Program-made: the position numbers and the translations under genes
Source: RGIG9115 sp045644665
Lineage (GTDB): Bacteria; Bacillota; Clostridia; UBA1381
Assembly: GCA_045644665.1 (NCBI GenBank)
Contig: JAZRHH010000045.1
Coordinates: 29,291 to 93,290, forward strand
Direction: 5' to 3'
Length of the DNA: 64,000 nt
The notes under the pieces: model-generated
What the model was told of the DNA's origin: nothing
Seen by the model: the letters and a program-made list of their open reading frames with translations, nothing else
Database searches by the model: none
Part shown: one piece after another, positions 51,460-60,248 of the stretch
How positions within the stretch are numbered: position 1 is the first letter of the stretch
How the letters are laid out: every line of letters starts with the position of its first letter

Positions 51460-51481
51460 CTCCGGGGAGAAGTCCCCGGAG
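51460..51481. terminator. GC-rich hairpin left of the rpiR module
   Basis: CTCCGGGGA / TCCCCGGAG stem with GAAG loop; preceded by A7 on the plus strand, so it could terminate minus-strand transcription entering from the right. Confidence 0.55.
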
Positions 51482-51499
51482 ACTCTGTTTAATATCAAA

Positions 51500-51534
51500 G
51501 CACGTCCCTGTTTGTACTTAAGAGCCAATTGGCT
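51500..51534 (+). repeat. Short dispersed repeat, copy 1
   Basis: GCACGTCCCTGTTT (51500-51513), then ACTTAA, then the palindrome GAGCCAATTGGCTC (51521-51534). Copy 2 is at 54269 and an inverted partial copy at 62080. Confidence 0.6.
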
Positions 51535-51575
51535 CCTATCAAATCATTGGTTTTTCAGAAATAGATGAAATTATC

Positions 51576-51604
51576 TTGACAAACATGAATAATTATGATA
51601 CGAT
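51576..51604 (+). promoter_or_regulatory. Promoter of the rpiR operon
   Basis: TTGACA (51576-51581), 17-base spacer, TACGAT (51599-51604). Confidence 0.7.
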
Positions 51605-51665
51605 AGAAATATATTCTATATATATTAACATAAATAGAATTTATTTCCAAGACAGAGAGGTTAAT

Positions 51666-52511
51666 ATGATTATTCCAAAAATACATAATGTGTTTGAAAA
51701 CCTTACAGAAACAGAGAAAAAGATTGCATCTTATATTTTAGAATTTCCGGAAAAGGTTGTTAATATGACAGCAAAAGAACTTGCGTATAGTTGTGGTACA
51801 GTTCCGTCTGCTGTTAACCGTATGTGTAAATCTGTTGGTGTGGAAGGTTTTGCAAAACTGAAAATTTCTTTGGCTACTGCAGTTGGCAAGGAAGGTTATA
51901 ACAAAAATAACATTCCATTTGATAAAGAAGATAACCCGAGGACGATTTTCAATAAGGTTTTTAATTCCGGTATAAATACACTTAAAAGTACTTATCAAAT
52001 GATTGATTTTTCAAAAATAGATGAAATATCAAAAAGATTAGCATCAGCGGAGCGTATTTTTATATTTGGTGTGGGTACATCTTCTGTGGTTGCAGTTGAT
52101 GCGGCTTATCGGTTTTCTCAGCTTGGTGTTCAGGCGTATGCTTACACAGACATTTTACAAATGAACGTTATGGCAAATAATATGAAAAACGGCGATGTTG
52201 CGTTTGCAATTTCCCACAGCGGAAGAACAAAAGCAGTTGTTGATGCAATGCGCTCAGCAAAAAAGTCGGGCGCGACAACGTTATCATTAACCAGTTTTAC
52301 AAAAAGTCTTTTATATACGGAGAGTGATTATTCGGTTTCGGTATATGCTGATGAAAAAAATTATCCTGTGGAAGCTGTATCTGCCCGCATAGCACATATG
52401 TGCGTAATTGATGCGATTATGCTGACAATAGCTTCTCTTAATTATGAAGATTATTCAAAGCGTATTTCTTTAAGAAATGCAGCATTGGATGATATACGAT
52501 ATAGAGTATGA
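51666..52511 (+). CDS. RpiR/MurR-family regulator
   Basis: 281 residues. The HTH domain is FENLTETEKKIASYILEFPE, TAKELAYSCGTVPSAVNRMC. The C-terminal SIS domain that binds phosphosugars reads IFIFGVGTSSVVAVDAAYRF and DVAFAISHSGRTKAVVDAMR. It should control the phosphodiesterase and transporter genes that follow. ATG 51666 follows AGAGAGG; an upstream TTG would overlap the promoter. Confidence 0.9.
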   Translation: MIIPKIHNVFENLTETEKKIASYILEFPEKVVNMTAKELAYSCGTVPSAVNRMCKSVGVEGFAKLKISLATAVGKEGYNKNNIPFDKEDNPRTIFNKVFNSGINTLKSTYQMIDFSKIDEISKRLASAERIFIFGVGTSSVVAVDAAYRFSQLGVQAYAYTDILQMNVMANNMKNGDVAFAISHSGRTKAVVDAMRSAKKSGATTLSLTSFTKSLLYTESDYSVSVYADEKNYPVEAVSARIAHMCVIDAIMLTIASLNYEDYSKRISLRNAALDDIRYRV

Positions 52512-52524
52512 AAGGGGTAAAAAT

Positions 52525-53313
52525 ATGGAAAACAAAGTTATTTTAATTTCAATTGACGGTATGCGTCCCGATGGACTCATAAAATGTAAAAATCCTTATG
52601 TTGATGAACTAAAGAAAATGGCATCTTATACTTTTGATGCAAGAACAGTATTTCCGTCTGTTACACTGCCTTGCCATATGTCAATGTTTCACAGCGTTCC
52701 ACCTGAAAGGCACGGAACGACCACTAATACATATACGCCACAGGTGCGCCCGATTAATGGTTTATTTGAACAGTTAAAAAACGCAGGTAAGGTTGCTGCT
52801 ATGTATTATGGTTGGGAACCCCTTCGAGATATATCCAGACCGAGGTCACTAAAGGAATCCGGATATACAAATGCGTATTCCTATGATCATACTGATGTAA
52901 TGTTAACCGACAGAGCACTCAGCTATATTAAGGTAGCAAAGCCTGATTTTGTGTTTCTTTATATGGTTGAAACAGATGAAAAGGGCGGACATGACAACGG
53001 ATGGATGAGTGATGTGTATCTTGATTATATTAGCCGTGCAATCGACAATGTTAAAAGAGTGATTGAAGAAACAAAGGGAGAATATACCGTAATTGTAACC
53101 GCCGACCATGGCGGGCATGACAGAGCACACGGAACCGATATGGATGAGGATATGACAATACCGATGATTTTTTATGGTCCGCAATTTATATCCGGCAGAG
53201 AGCTTAGCGGAGTAAGTATTCTTGACATAGCGCCGACAATAGCTGACATTATGGGGGTTACCCCGGCAAAAGAATGGGAGGGTAAATCGCTTATAAGCGA
53301 TGTGAACGAATGA
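52525..53313 (+). CDS. Alkaline-phosphatase-superfamily phosphodiesterase/nucleotide pyrophosphatase
   Basis: 262 residues. First metal site VILISIDGMRPDGL, nucleophile Thr in FPSVTLPCHMSMFHS, and later metal ligands in VETDEKGGHDNGWMSDVY and VIVTADHGGHDRAHGTDMDE. This is the type I phosphodiesterase/ectonucleotide pyrophosphatase branch. No signal peptide, so cytoplasmic. Starts 13 bases after rpiR and overlaps the transporter gene by 4 bases. Confidence 0.88.
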   Translation: MENKVILISIDGMRPDGLIKCKNPYVDELKKMASYTFDARTVFPSVTLPCHMSMFHSVPPERHGTTTNTYTPQVRPINGLFEQLKNAGKVAAMYYGWEPLRDISRPRSLKESGYTNAYSYDHTDVMLTDRALSYIKVAKPDFVFLYMVETDEKGGHDNGWMSDVYLDYISRAIDNVKRVIEETKGEYTVIVTADHGGHDRAHGTDMDEDMTIPMIFYGPQFISGRELSGVSILDIAPTIADIMGVTPAKEWEGKSLISDVNE

Positions 53314-54239
53314 GTATTTTTACAACCACATTAAACCAGATATTTTTTCTTTTTGGGTTTATTGTTATAGGGTACATACTTGTTAAGCTAAAAGTATTAC
53401 CTGAAAATTCAGCCGCAGTTTTATCAAAACTGGAAAACACAATATTTATACCTGCACTTGTTATGGGAACGTTTATCGAAAACTTTACCATAGAGAGAAT
53501 TGGTGCTGCGTGGAAACTATTGTCCGTAAGTTTTATAATAGCGTGTATTGCAATCCCATTTGCAATTTTGGTTTCCAAGTTGGTGACAAAAGATAAGTAT
53601 ATTCAGAAAATTTATACATATGGGTTGTCATTTTCAAACTTTGGGTTTATGGGAAATGCAGTGGTAAGCAGCCTGTTCCCGGATATTTTCTTTGAATACC
53701 TGATTTTTACGCTGCCTTTGTGGATTTTTATATATCTCTGGGGAGTACCAAGACTTCTTATTGTAGATTCAGATAAAAAACATACATTCAAGGAATCTCT
53801 GAAATCTTTTGTTAATCCTATGTTTATAGCTATGCTGATAGGTATGGTAATCGGTCTTTCTAATATTGGTCTTCCTGAGTGGACTATGTCGCTGATAAAT
53901 GTATCGGGTGATTGCATGTCGCCCATTGCCATGATTCTTACCGGAGTAGTAGTATCATCAATATCCCTGAAAAAGACTTTTACAAATGTAAGAATTTATA
54001 TAGTTTCAATTGTAAGACTTATTATTATGCCTGTTCTTTTTATAGGGGTAGCATCATTTTTTGAAATTCCTGAAACAACATATATCTGTGCACTTTGCTC
54101 TCTTGCAATGCCTCTTGGTCTAAATACTATTGTTATTCCAAGCGCACTTGGCAAAGACACAACGGTTGCAGCAGGTATGGCGGTAATTTCCCACTTACTT
54201 TCCTGTATAACCATTCCGTTAATTTTTTCGATTATATAA
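53310..54239 (+). CDS. AEC-family transporter
   Basis: 309 residues, about ten helices in two similar halves (LNQIFFLFGFIVIGYILVKL; IAMLIGMVIGLSNIGLPEWT). The auxin-efflux-carrier family exports or imports organic anions. The ATGA overlap with the phosphodiesterase gene shows coupling. It may move the product or substrate of the phosphodiesterase. Confidence 0.85.
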   Translation: MSIFTTTLNQIFFLFGFIVIGYILVKLKVLPENSAAVLSKLENTIFIPALVMGTFIENFTIERIGAAWKLLSVSFIIACIAIPFAILVSKLVTKDKYIQKIYTYGLSFSNFGFMGNAVVSSLFPDIFFEYLIFTLPLWIFIYLWGVPRLLIVDSDKKHTFKESLKSFVNPMFIAMLIGMVIGLSNIGLPEWTMSLINVSGDCMSPIAMILTGVVVSSISLKKTFTNVRIYIVSIVRLIIMPVLFIGVASFFEIPETTYICALCSLAMPLGLNTIVIPSALGKDTTVAAGMAVISHLLSCITIPLIFSII

Positions 54240-54268
54240 AACATAGGGAGATTTTTAGGTGCAACAAG

Positions 54269-54325
54269 GCACGTCCCTGTTTTTGCACATTTTAGTTGCT
54301 ACTTAAAAATTACCAATTGGCAACA
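54269..54325 (+). repeat. Short dispersed repeat, copy 2
   Basis: GCACGTCCCTGTTT (54269-54282) followed by ACTTAA and CCAATTGGC, same order as copy 1 but with more spacing; GTTGC and GCAAC around it form a hairpin. Confidence 0.6.
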
Positions 54326-54356
54326 TATTTTTTGGCGTTAAGAGAAGTGTTATCTT

Positions 54357-54385
54357 AAAAAGCAAGCACAAAAGTGCTTGCTTTT
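54357..54385. terminator. Terminator between the AEC and DeoR genes
   Basis: AAAAAGCAAGCAC / GTGCTTGCTTTT stem; usable by both convergent genes. Confidence 0.85.
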
Positions 54386-54426
54386 CGTGGGTCAAGGGAA
54401 TTAAATCCTTGCACCTTTATACATAT

Positions 54427-55191
54427 TCAGCGCTCGGCAACAATGACTTGTGTTCCTTGACTGCGAATGCTTTCGATTATGTCTTTTGGGGTTTTGTCAT
54501 CGGTTATCACGATATCTATATCAGAAAAATCGCACATCTTATAAAACCCTTTGTGACTGAATTTACTGTGGTCCACCAAAAGAATTGTTGTGTCTGCCAT
54601 TTTGAGGTATCGACGCTTCAGTTCGTTGATGCCAAGCTCATTTGTTGTAATTCCTTCCATTGTATCTGCGCCGTCTGTACTGCTTATAAACAAGTCCAGG
54701 TTACCGATGCTTTGCAAAAATTCTTTGGCGTAAGTGCCTCCCGAAGTACCGTCAGGTGTCAGGAACCCACCCATCATATAAATTCGGTTTCCTGAGGATA
54801 AAGTAAGATTTGCATTGTGGGTATCGCTGCAAATAATTGTAAGACCTTTTTTAGATGCAAGCCTTGAACATAATTCTGAAACGGTAGAGCCTGAATCCAG
54901 GGCAATGGTACAATTGTTTGGAATATATTGAAGAGCTGCCAAAGCAATGGAAACCTTGTCTTCGTGATAACTGTTAAGACGAGTGGACAGAGGGAGTGCC
55001 AGATTGGTAATAGAATCTATTAATTCCGCACCACCATATGTCTTTCGCAGTATATGTTGTTTTTCAAGCTGATCAAGGTCACGGCGAATGGTTGCCAGAG
55101 AAACTTCAAAGCGCTCTGCCAGGTCCTGAGCACTTACAACCTTTTCGCGTCCCAAAAGCTGAACAATTTCTTTTTGACGGTTTCTTTTCAT
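54427..55191 (-). CDS. DeoR/GlpR-family repressor
   Basis: 254 residues. HTH: QKEIVQLLGREKVVSAQDLA and RFEVSLATIRRDLDQLEKQH, with the family glycine-rich hinge (LRKTYGGAEL). The DeoRC domain (CTIALDSGSTVSELCSRLAS; IICSDTHNANLTLS; NELGINELKRRYLKMADTTI) binds sugar phosphates. Divergent from the FAD dehydrogenase operon, so it probably represses it. ATG 55191 follows GGAGTG. The promoter -10 is TATAAT (55252-55247) with TTGAAT at 55275-55270. Confidence 0.9.
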   Translation of the reverse strand: MKRNRQKEIVQLLGREKVVSAQDLAERFEVSLATIRRDLDQLEKQHILRKTYGGAELIDSITNLALPLSTRLNSYHEDKVSIALAALQYIPNNCTIALDSGSTVSELCSRLASKKGLTIICSDTHNANLTLSSGNRIYMMGGFLTPDGTSGGTYAKEFLQSIGNLDLFISSTDGADTMEGITTNELGINELKRRYLKMADTTILLVDHSKFSHKGFYKMCDFSDIDIVITDDKTPKDIIESIRSQGTQVIVAER

Positions 55192-55246
55192 ATTTACACT
55201 CCAAATTAAGTGGGTACAAATTCCCACATTATTTTACACTAAAACC

Positions 55247-55275
55247 ATTATACTCCATCTTGCAAAAAAATTCAA
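55247..55275 (-). promoter_or_regulatory. Promoter of the DeoR-family gene
   Basis: TTGAAT (55275-55270), 17-base spacer, TATAAT (55252-55247), minus strand. A TTGCAAAA repeat (55260) falls within the spacer. Confidence 0.65.
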
Positions 55276-55331
55276 TAAAAAATTGTAAAATTATTAACAT
55301 GTTGCAAAAAATATAATTTATTTTTGCAAAA
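55260..55331. promoter_or_regulatory. Three phased TTGCAAAA repeats, candidate DeoR operators
   Basis: TTGCAAAA starts at 55260, 55302 and 55324, spaced 42 and 22 bases (four and two helical turns). One lies in the deoR promoter spacer and one 13 bases before the -35 of the divergent operon. Confidence 0.55.
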
Positions 55332-55344
55332 GTTTATAAAAATA

Positions 55345-55373
55345 TTGACAAGAAATATACAAAATGTTATAAT
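55345..55373 (+). promoter_or_regulatory. Promoter of the FAD dehydrogenase operon
   Basis: TTGACA (55345-55350), 17-base spacer, TATAAT (55368-55373): perfect consensus, so it needs repression, consistent with the phased repeats next to it. Confidence 0.88.
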
Positions 55374-55429
55374 CAAAGCGACGCAATATATTATAAAATG
55401 CGAAAAAACATTTGGATGGAGGAGAGAAT

Positions 55430-56698
55430 ATGAAGGAATACATTTGCGACGTAGCCGTTGTAGGTGCAGGCCCGGCAGGTCTTGCAGCAGCCATATCAGC
55501 AAAGGAAAACGGAGCAAAGAATGTTATGATTATTGAACGTGACATTCGTGCCGGTGGAATTTTGCAGCAATGCATTCATGCAGGCTTTGGCCTGAAATAT
55601 TTTGGACAGGAGTTGACAGGTCCGGAATACGCAGAACGTTTTCAAGAAAAAGCACAGCAGGCGGATGTTGATCTTTTGCTCGATACAACAGCAATGGAGA
55701 TCAGAGAAGAGGAAAAAACGCTTGTATGTACAAGTAAAGAAGGGTTGATACATATCCGATATGGAGCACTTGTTCTTGCCATGGGTTGCCGTGAGAGAAC
55801 AAGAGGAAACCTTATGATTCCGGGCAGCAGACCGTCCGGTATTTATACAGCAGGAACAGCTCAGAAGCTTATTAACATATACGGTCAAAAGATAGGAAAA
55901 GAAGTAGTAATTTTAGGTAGCGGCGACATCGGTATGATTATGGCACGCCGTCTTACCATGGAAGGCGCTCATGTGAAGGCGGTAGTAGAGCTTATGCCAT
56001 TCCTTGCAGGACTTAAGCGTAATCAGGTTCAGTGTCTTGACGATTTTGGAATTCCTCTTATGCTGTCTCACACGATTGTGGACATCACAGGAGTTGACAG
56101 ATTGGAAAGCGTAACAATCGCACCTGTAGACGAGAATAAGCAGCCAATTATGGAACAGGCTCAGGTAATCCCATGTGACACACTTTTGTTGTCTGTAGGA
56201 CTTCTTCCTGAAAACGAACTTACCCGTACCGGTGGCGTTGAACTATCCGGAATCACAAAAGGAGCTGTTGTAAATCAGTTCCGTCAGACAGAAATCCCCG
56301 GTGTGTTTGCCTGTGGTAATGTACTTCACGTAAATGACCTTGTTGATAATGTAAGTCAGGAAGGTGAGGATGCAGGTCGTTATGCGGCTATGTATGCTGA
56401 AGGAAAGCTCCCTTCTAAGAAAGCTGTAGAGGTTAAGGCTGGGGATGGAGTTAGATATGTTTGTCCTCAAAAGATTGTTCCTGTAGAAGGTCAGGATGTT
56501 ACTCTTTACTTCCGTACAGTTGTGCCGGGACGAAAGACTTGTCTTAAGGCACAGCAGCTGGGTGAAGTCCTTGCAAAACAAAATGTAATAGCAAGTAGCC
56601 CCGGAACTATGGAATCTATTGTAATTCCGGCAGACAAGGTAGCAGCTTTGACAGGAGATATAACGGTTACAGCCAAGCATGAGGAGGTATTAGCATGA
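55430..56698 (+). CDS. NAD(P)/FAD-dependent oxidoreductase (GlpB-like partner)
   Basis: 422 residues. FAD-binding VVGAGPAGLAAAISAKENGA at the N-terminus and a second nucleotide-binding VILGSGDIGMIMARRL at about residue 165, with GVFACGNVLHVNDLVDNVSQ near 300. This is the reductase that partners a GlpA-like dehydrogenase and a DUF1667 protein. ATG 55430 follows GGAGGAGAG. The stop overlaps the DUF1667 start by 4 bases. Confidence 0.88.
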   Translation: MKEYICDVAVVGAGPAGLAAAISAKENGAKNVMIIERDIRAGGILQQCIHAGFGLKYFGQELTGPEYAERFQEKAQQADVDLLLDTTAMEIREEEKTLVCTSKEGLIHIRYGALVLAMGCRERTRGNLMIPGSRPSGIYTAGTAQKLINIYGQKIGKEVVILGSGDIGMIMARRLTMEGAHVKAVVELMPFLAGLKRNQVQCLDDFGIPLMLSHTIVDITGVDRLESVTIAPVDENKQPIMEQAQVIPCDTLLLSVGLLPENELTRTGGVELSGITKGAVVNQFRQTEIPGVFACGNVLHVNDLVDNVSQEGEDAGRYAAMYAEGKLPSKKAVEVKAGDGVRYVCPQKIVPVEGQDVTLYFRTVVPGRKTCLKAQQLGEVLAKQNVIASSPGTMESIVIPADKVAALTGDITVTAKHEEVLA

Positions 56699-57051
56699 AA
56701 AAGACAATAGTTTGTACAGTTTGTCCAAGTGGATGTTCTATGGAAGCAGAATACACCACAAAGGAAGATATTGTTGTGACAGGTAATCGCTGTCCAAGAG
56801 GCGCTAAATATTGCGAAGATGAATGCTTTGAACCTAAACGTATGTTCACAGACTCAGTTTCTATCAAGGGTTCATCAAGACGTAGGATGCCTGTACGTAC
56901 AACAGGTGCTATACCTAAGGACAAGATTTTGGAATGTGCAGCAAAGGTAAAAGAGATTTCGCTGGAGTGCCCTGTAAAAAGTCAACAGGTATTGGTAAAG
57001 GACTTTATGGGAACAGGCGAGGATTTGATTGCCACAATGACACTTGCATAA
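56695..57051 (+). CDS. DUF1667 iron-sulfur partner protein
   Basis: 118 residues. Four cysteines in CTVCPSGCSM and NRCPRGAKYCEDEC suggest an Fe-S site. DUF1667 proteins are found with FAD-dependent glycerol-3-phosphate-type dehydrogenases and probably pass electrons. It overlaps both its upstream gene and, with a gap of 12 bases, precedes the dehydrogenase. Confidence 0.9.
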   Translation: MKKTIVCTVCPSGCSMEAEYTTKEDIVVTGNRCPRGAKYCEDECFEPKRMFTDSVSIKGSSRRRMPVRTTGAIPKDKILECAAKVKEISLECPVKSQQVLVKDFMGTGEDLIATMTLA

Positions 57052-57063
57052 GGAGGAAAAAAG

Positions 57064-58500
57064 ATGTATAATACAGATATACTAATCATAGGTGCAGGTG
57101 CAGTTGGTGTTGCACTTGCAAGAGAGTTATCCAAGTACAAAGTAAAGGTAATGGTTTGCGACAAGAACAATGACGTGGGCGGTGATGCGTCCAAGTCATG
57201 TAGTGGTCTTACATCCACAAGTGCTACCATGCCGGTTGGTACATTGGAATGTAAGCTTCGTACCATTTCACACAGTATGATTGACCAGCTCTGCCGTGAC
57301 CTTGATATACCCATCATTCACTGCGGTAGTATTGCTCCAATTTTGTATCCGGAGCAGTTTGAAACTGCAAAGGGTCTGATAGAAAGAGCTTTCCAGAACG
57401 GTGTTTATGACTATGAATTCTATCCAAAGGAAGAAATTCTTGTGATGGAGCCTACTCTAAATCCTGAAATTCTTGGTGGTATTTACAGCCCAAGAGATTC
57501 ACAAATCAATCAGTTCCTGATGGTAGTTGCACAGGCAGAAAACGCAGCTGAAAACGGCGTAGAATTTTTGCTCGATTGCAAGGTTACCGATATTGAAGTA
57601 TCAAACGGTAAGGTTGAAACTGTTAAGACAACAAAGGGTGACATCCACGCAAAGTGGGTTATAAATGCAGCAGGTTTGTTCTGTGATGAAATTGCTAAAA
57701 TGGTGGATGAGTGCGACTTTACAGTACACCCACGAAAGGGCGAGTTCTATGTGCTTGGCCACGACACACCTGTAAAGGTTTCTCATATCATTTCTTCCGT
57801 ACCAAGCCCAAAAACACGTGGTGTACTTGTAGTTCCAACTTGTGACGGAAATATGCTTGTTGGTCCTACAGCTGATGACGTAGAAGACAAACAGGACAAG
57901 AAAACAACTGCCGAAGGACTTAAATCTATTCGTGAACAGGCACTTAATATGATACCGGGGCTCAGGCTTGAAGATACTATTACACAGTTTGTTGGTGTTC
58001 GTGCAACAAGAACTCCCGAAGGGTATGATATCAGAATTTCTGAAAAAGCAAAAGGCTATGTTGGTATTACAGGTATTCGTTCTACCGGTCTTACAGCAAG
58101 TCTTGCAATTGCAAAATACACAGTGCACCAGATGCACGATGCAGGTCTTGAACTGGAGCGTAAGGTAGGTTTTATACGTACAAGAAAAGGTATTGTACGC
58201 TTTGCTGATAAGAGTGATGAAGAAAAGGATGCTCTTATTAAGCAGGATCCTCTCTACGGCAAAATCATCTGCCGCTGTGAACAGGTTACAGAAAGTGAAA
58301 TTCTTCAGGCAATCCGCCGTCCGGTAGGAGCACAGTCTTTGGACGGACTCAAGCGCCGTGTTCGTGCAGGTATGGGTCGCTGTCAGAGTGGTTTCTGTAG
58401 TCCGTTGATAATAGAAATACTTGCCCGTGAATTAGGAGTAAGTGAAAGCGAAATACGTAAAAGAGACGGCGTTTCATATATGCTGGATCATGAAGCATGA
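57064..58500 (+). CDS. FAD-dependent dehydrogenase, GlpA-like with C-terminal [2Fe-2S] BFD domain
   Basis: 478 residues. FAD motif ILIIGAGAVGVALARELSKY, a DAO-type core (PRKGEFYVLGHD; PGLRLEDTITQFVGVRATRT), and a C-terminal BFD-like domain CRCEQVTESEILQAI with RAGMGRCQSGFCSP. This is the anaerobic glycerol-3-phosphate dehydrogenase type; related enzymes oxidise other polyol phosphates. Paired with the reductase and DUF1667, it probably oxidises a polyol phosphate. Ribosome site AAGGAGG. Confidence 0.88.
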   Translation: MYNTDILIIGAGAVGVALARELSKYKVKVMVCDKNNDVGGDASKSCSGLTSTSATMPVGTLECKLRTISHSMIDQLCRDLDIPIIHCGSIAPILYPEQFETAKGLIERAFQNGVYDYEFYPKEEILVMEPTLNPEILGGIYSPRDSQINQFLMVVAQAENAAENGVEFLLDCKVTDIEVSNGKVETVKTTKGDIHAKWVINAAGLFCDEIAKMVDECDFTVHPRKGEFYVLGHDTPVKVSHIISSVPSPKTRGVLVVPTCDGNMLVGPTADDVEDKQDKKTTAEGLKSIREQALNMIPGLRLEDTITQFVGVRATRTPEGYDIRISEKAKGYVGITGIRSTGLTASLAIAKYTVHQMHDAGLELERKVGFIRTRKGIVRFADKSDEEKDALIKQDPLYGKIICRCEQVTESEILQAIRRPVGAQSLDGLKRRVRAGMGRCQSGFCSPLIIEILARELGVSESEIRKRDGVSYMLDHEA

Positions 58501-58510
58501 GGGATAATAA

Positions 58511-59341
58511 ATGAGTGAAATAAAACTTGTAGGGCTTGATATGGACGGAACTGTACTTGGCAAAGACAGAGTTCTTACCCAAAATACCATTGATGTTATG
58601 GAAAAGGTGTCCGCAAAAGGTGTACACCTGGTTGTAGACAGCGGAAGACGGTTTCCTGTAGTTCCAAAAGAGCTTCGTGAACTACCATTTATGCGATATT
58701 TTGTACTTTGTAACGGTGCGGAAATTTATGATAAACTGGAAAACAAGGTTCTGTACAGCTCGGAAATTCCTCTGGAAAGAGCACTCAATATATATGATTC
58801 TCTCACTTCCCATCCGGAAGTGTACCTTGACTGTTACCAGAGCGACGGCTCCTGGGCAAGAGCAGAGGATTATGCCCGTATAGATGAATTTGTTGAGGAT
58901 CAATCTCATCGTGATGTTCTGCGCAATACCCGTACACCTGTTGAGGAGCTTCGGCAGTTTCTTGTAGAGAGAAACAAACCGGTGCAGAAATTCCAGACTA
59001 TTTATAAGAATATGGCAATTCGTGATAAGGAAATGGAGCGTATAAGCACTTTGTATCCTGATATGACAGTCACGTCTGCGTATACATATAATCTGGAAGT
59101 AAATGTTCCTGATGCCACAAAGGGTATCGGACTTATAAAGCTTGGCGAAATTCTTGGAATTCCAAGAGAGCAAATAATCGCCTTTGGCGACGGGGAAAAT
59201 GATATAAGTATGCTTCAAAGTGCAGGAATCGGGTATGCTATGGAAAATGCACCTGACTCTGTTAAGGCGCTGGCAGATAGAATTGCCCCTCCAAATACAG
59301 AGGACGGAGTGGCACAAGTTCTTACAGAACTGTTTCTGTAA
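58511..59341 (+). CDS. HAD-superfamily (Cof-type) phosphatase
   Basis: 276 residues. Motif I VGLDMDGTVLGKD, motif II VVDSGRRFPV, motif III and IV in TKGIGLIKLGEILGIPREQI and AFGDGENDISMLQSAGIGYA. This Cof subfamily dephosphorylates sugar phosphates and cofactors. It begins 10 bases after the dehydrogenase and may remove phosphate from a pathway intermediate. Confidence 0.9.
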   Translation: MSEIKLVGLDMDGTVLGKDRVLTQNTIDVMEKVSAKGVHLVVDSGRRFPVVPKELRELPFMRYFVLCNGAEIYDKLENKVLYSSEIPLERALNIYDSLTSHPEVYLDCYQSDGSWARAEDYARIDEFVEDQSHRDVLRNTRTPVEELRQFLVERNKPVQKFQTIYKNMAIRDKEMERISTLYPDMTVTSAYTYNLEVNVPDATKGIGLIKLGEILGIPREQIIAFGDGENDISMLQSAGIGYAMENAPDSVKALADRIAPPNTEDGVAQVLTELFL

Positions 59342-59347
59342 TATCGC

Positions 59348-59376
59348 TTGACAAACAATCTGATAAGCCATATAAT
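59348..59376 (+). promoter_or_regulatory. Internal promoter before the TIM-barrel genes
   Basis: TTGACA (59348-59353), 17-base spacer, TATAAT (59371-59376): full consensus; can drive the three epimerase genes apart from the upstream operon. Confidence 0.88.
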
Positions 59377-59402
59377 ATTTTAAAGGTAAAGGGAGGTTTA
59401 AT

Positions 59403-60248
59403 ATGAGACTTGTTATTGATTTTGGAACTGAACTGATTATGCAGGATCAGGAAAATAATCTGCGTATGATAAAGGAAGCCGGATTTGACGGTGTAGATTA
59501 TAATATAATGGACTGGCAGGCAGGGGATGATTATAAGATCATTGCCAAAGAAATCAGGGCATTATTGGATGAGATAGGACTTTGCTGTCCTCAGGTCCAC
59601 GCTACACACAACTTTACCTACGGTGGTGCAATGGATTTTTCAAATCCTCAGTATAAGGAAAATTTTCACGCTATTGAGTTTGCAAAAATCCTTGGAGCAG
59701 AGCGGTGCGTAATTCACGGCTCACCGGTTCCCGACGGTCCGCTATCCGGTCAGTTTACAGAACATAATTATATGTATTATAAAACCTTCGAGGAAGAAGC
59801 AAAGCGCTGTGGTATATACATCGGTATAGAAAATTTAAAAAGGGGTATTTTGCCTCGTCCGGAGTATGTGAACAGACTCCTTAATCTGCTTGATTCACCT
59901 GTTTATTATCCACACGTGGATATTGGACATTCGGCTTTGGTTGGTATTGAGCCTGATGTATTTATTAAAAAATTAAATTGCTTACCGATTCGCGGAATTC
60001 ACTTCCATGACTTTAACGTGCAAACAGACCATATCTTCCCGTTCCTTGGAAACTCTGACTGGGACCGTATTGTAAAGGCACTTGTAGATGTTGGCTATGA
60101 AGGGGATATGTCCATGGAGCTGTTTATGACACGTAGAATGATAGCCTCTTACAGTGAAGAAATGCTTCCCACAATGTTTAAGCTGAGTGTGGAGATTGGT
60201 AGGGAACTTATCGCGCGGATTGAAAAGGAAAGGAGGGCACGGCAATGA
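59403..60248 (+). CDS. Sugar-phosphate isomerase/epimerase-like TIM-barrel protein 1
   Basis: 281 residues of the xylose-isomerase-like AP endonuclease 2 fold. Metal ligands: Glu in IYIGIENLKRG, Asp/His in PHVDIGHSAL, HFHDFN and Glu in MSMELFM. Relatives isomerise or epimerise ketoses, e.g. EryC-type tetrulose phosphate isomerase. Ribosome site AGGGAGG. Its stop overlaps the next start by 4 bases. Confidence 0.85.
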   Translation: MRLVIDFGTELIMQDQENNLRMIKEAGFDGVDYNIMDWQAGDDYKIIAKEIRALLDEIGLCCPQVHATHNFTYGGAMDFSNPQYKENFHAIEFAKILGAERCVIHGSPVPDGPLSGQFTEHNYMYYKTFEEEAKRCGIYIGIENLKRGILPRPEYVNRLLNLLDSPVYYPHVDIGHSALVGIEPDVFIKKLNCLPIRGIHFHDFNVQTDHIFPFLGNSDWDRIVKALVDVGYEGDMSMELFMTRRMIASYSEEMLPTMFKLSVEIGRELIARIEKERRARQ

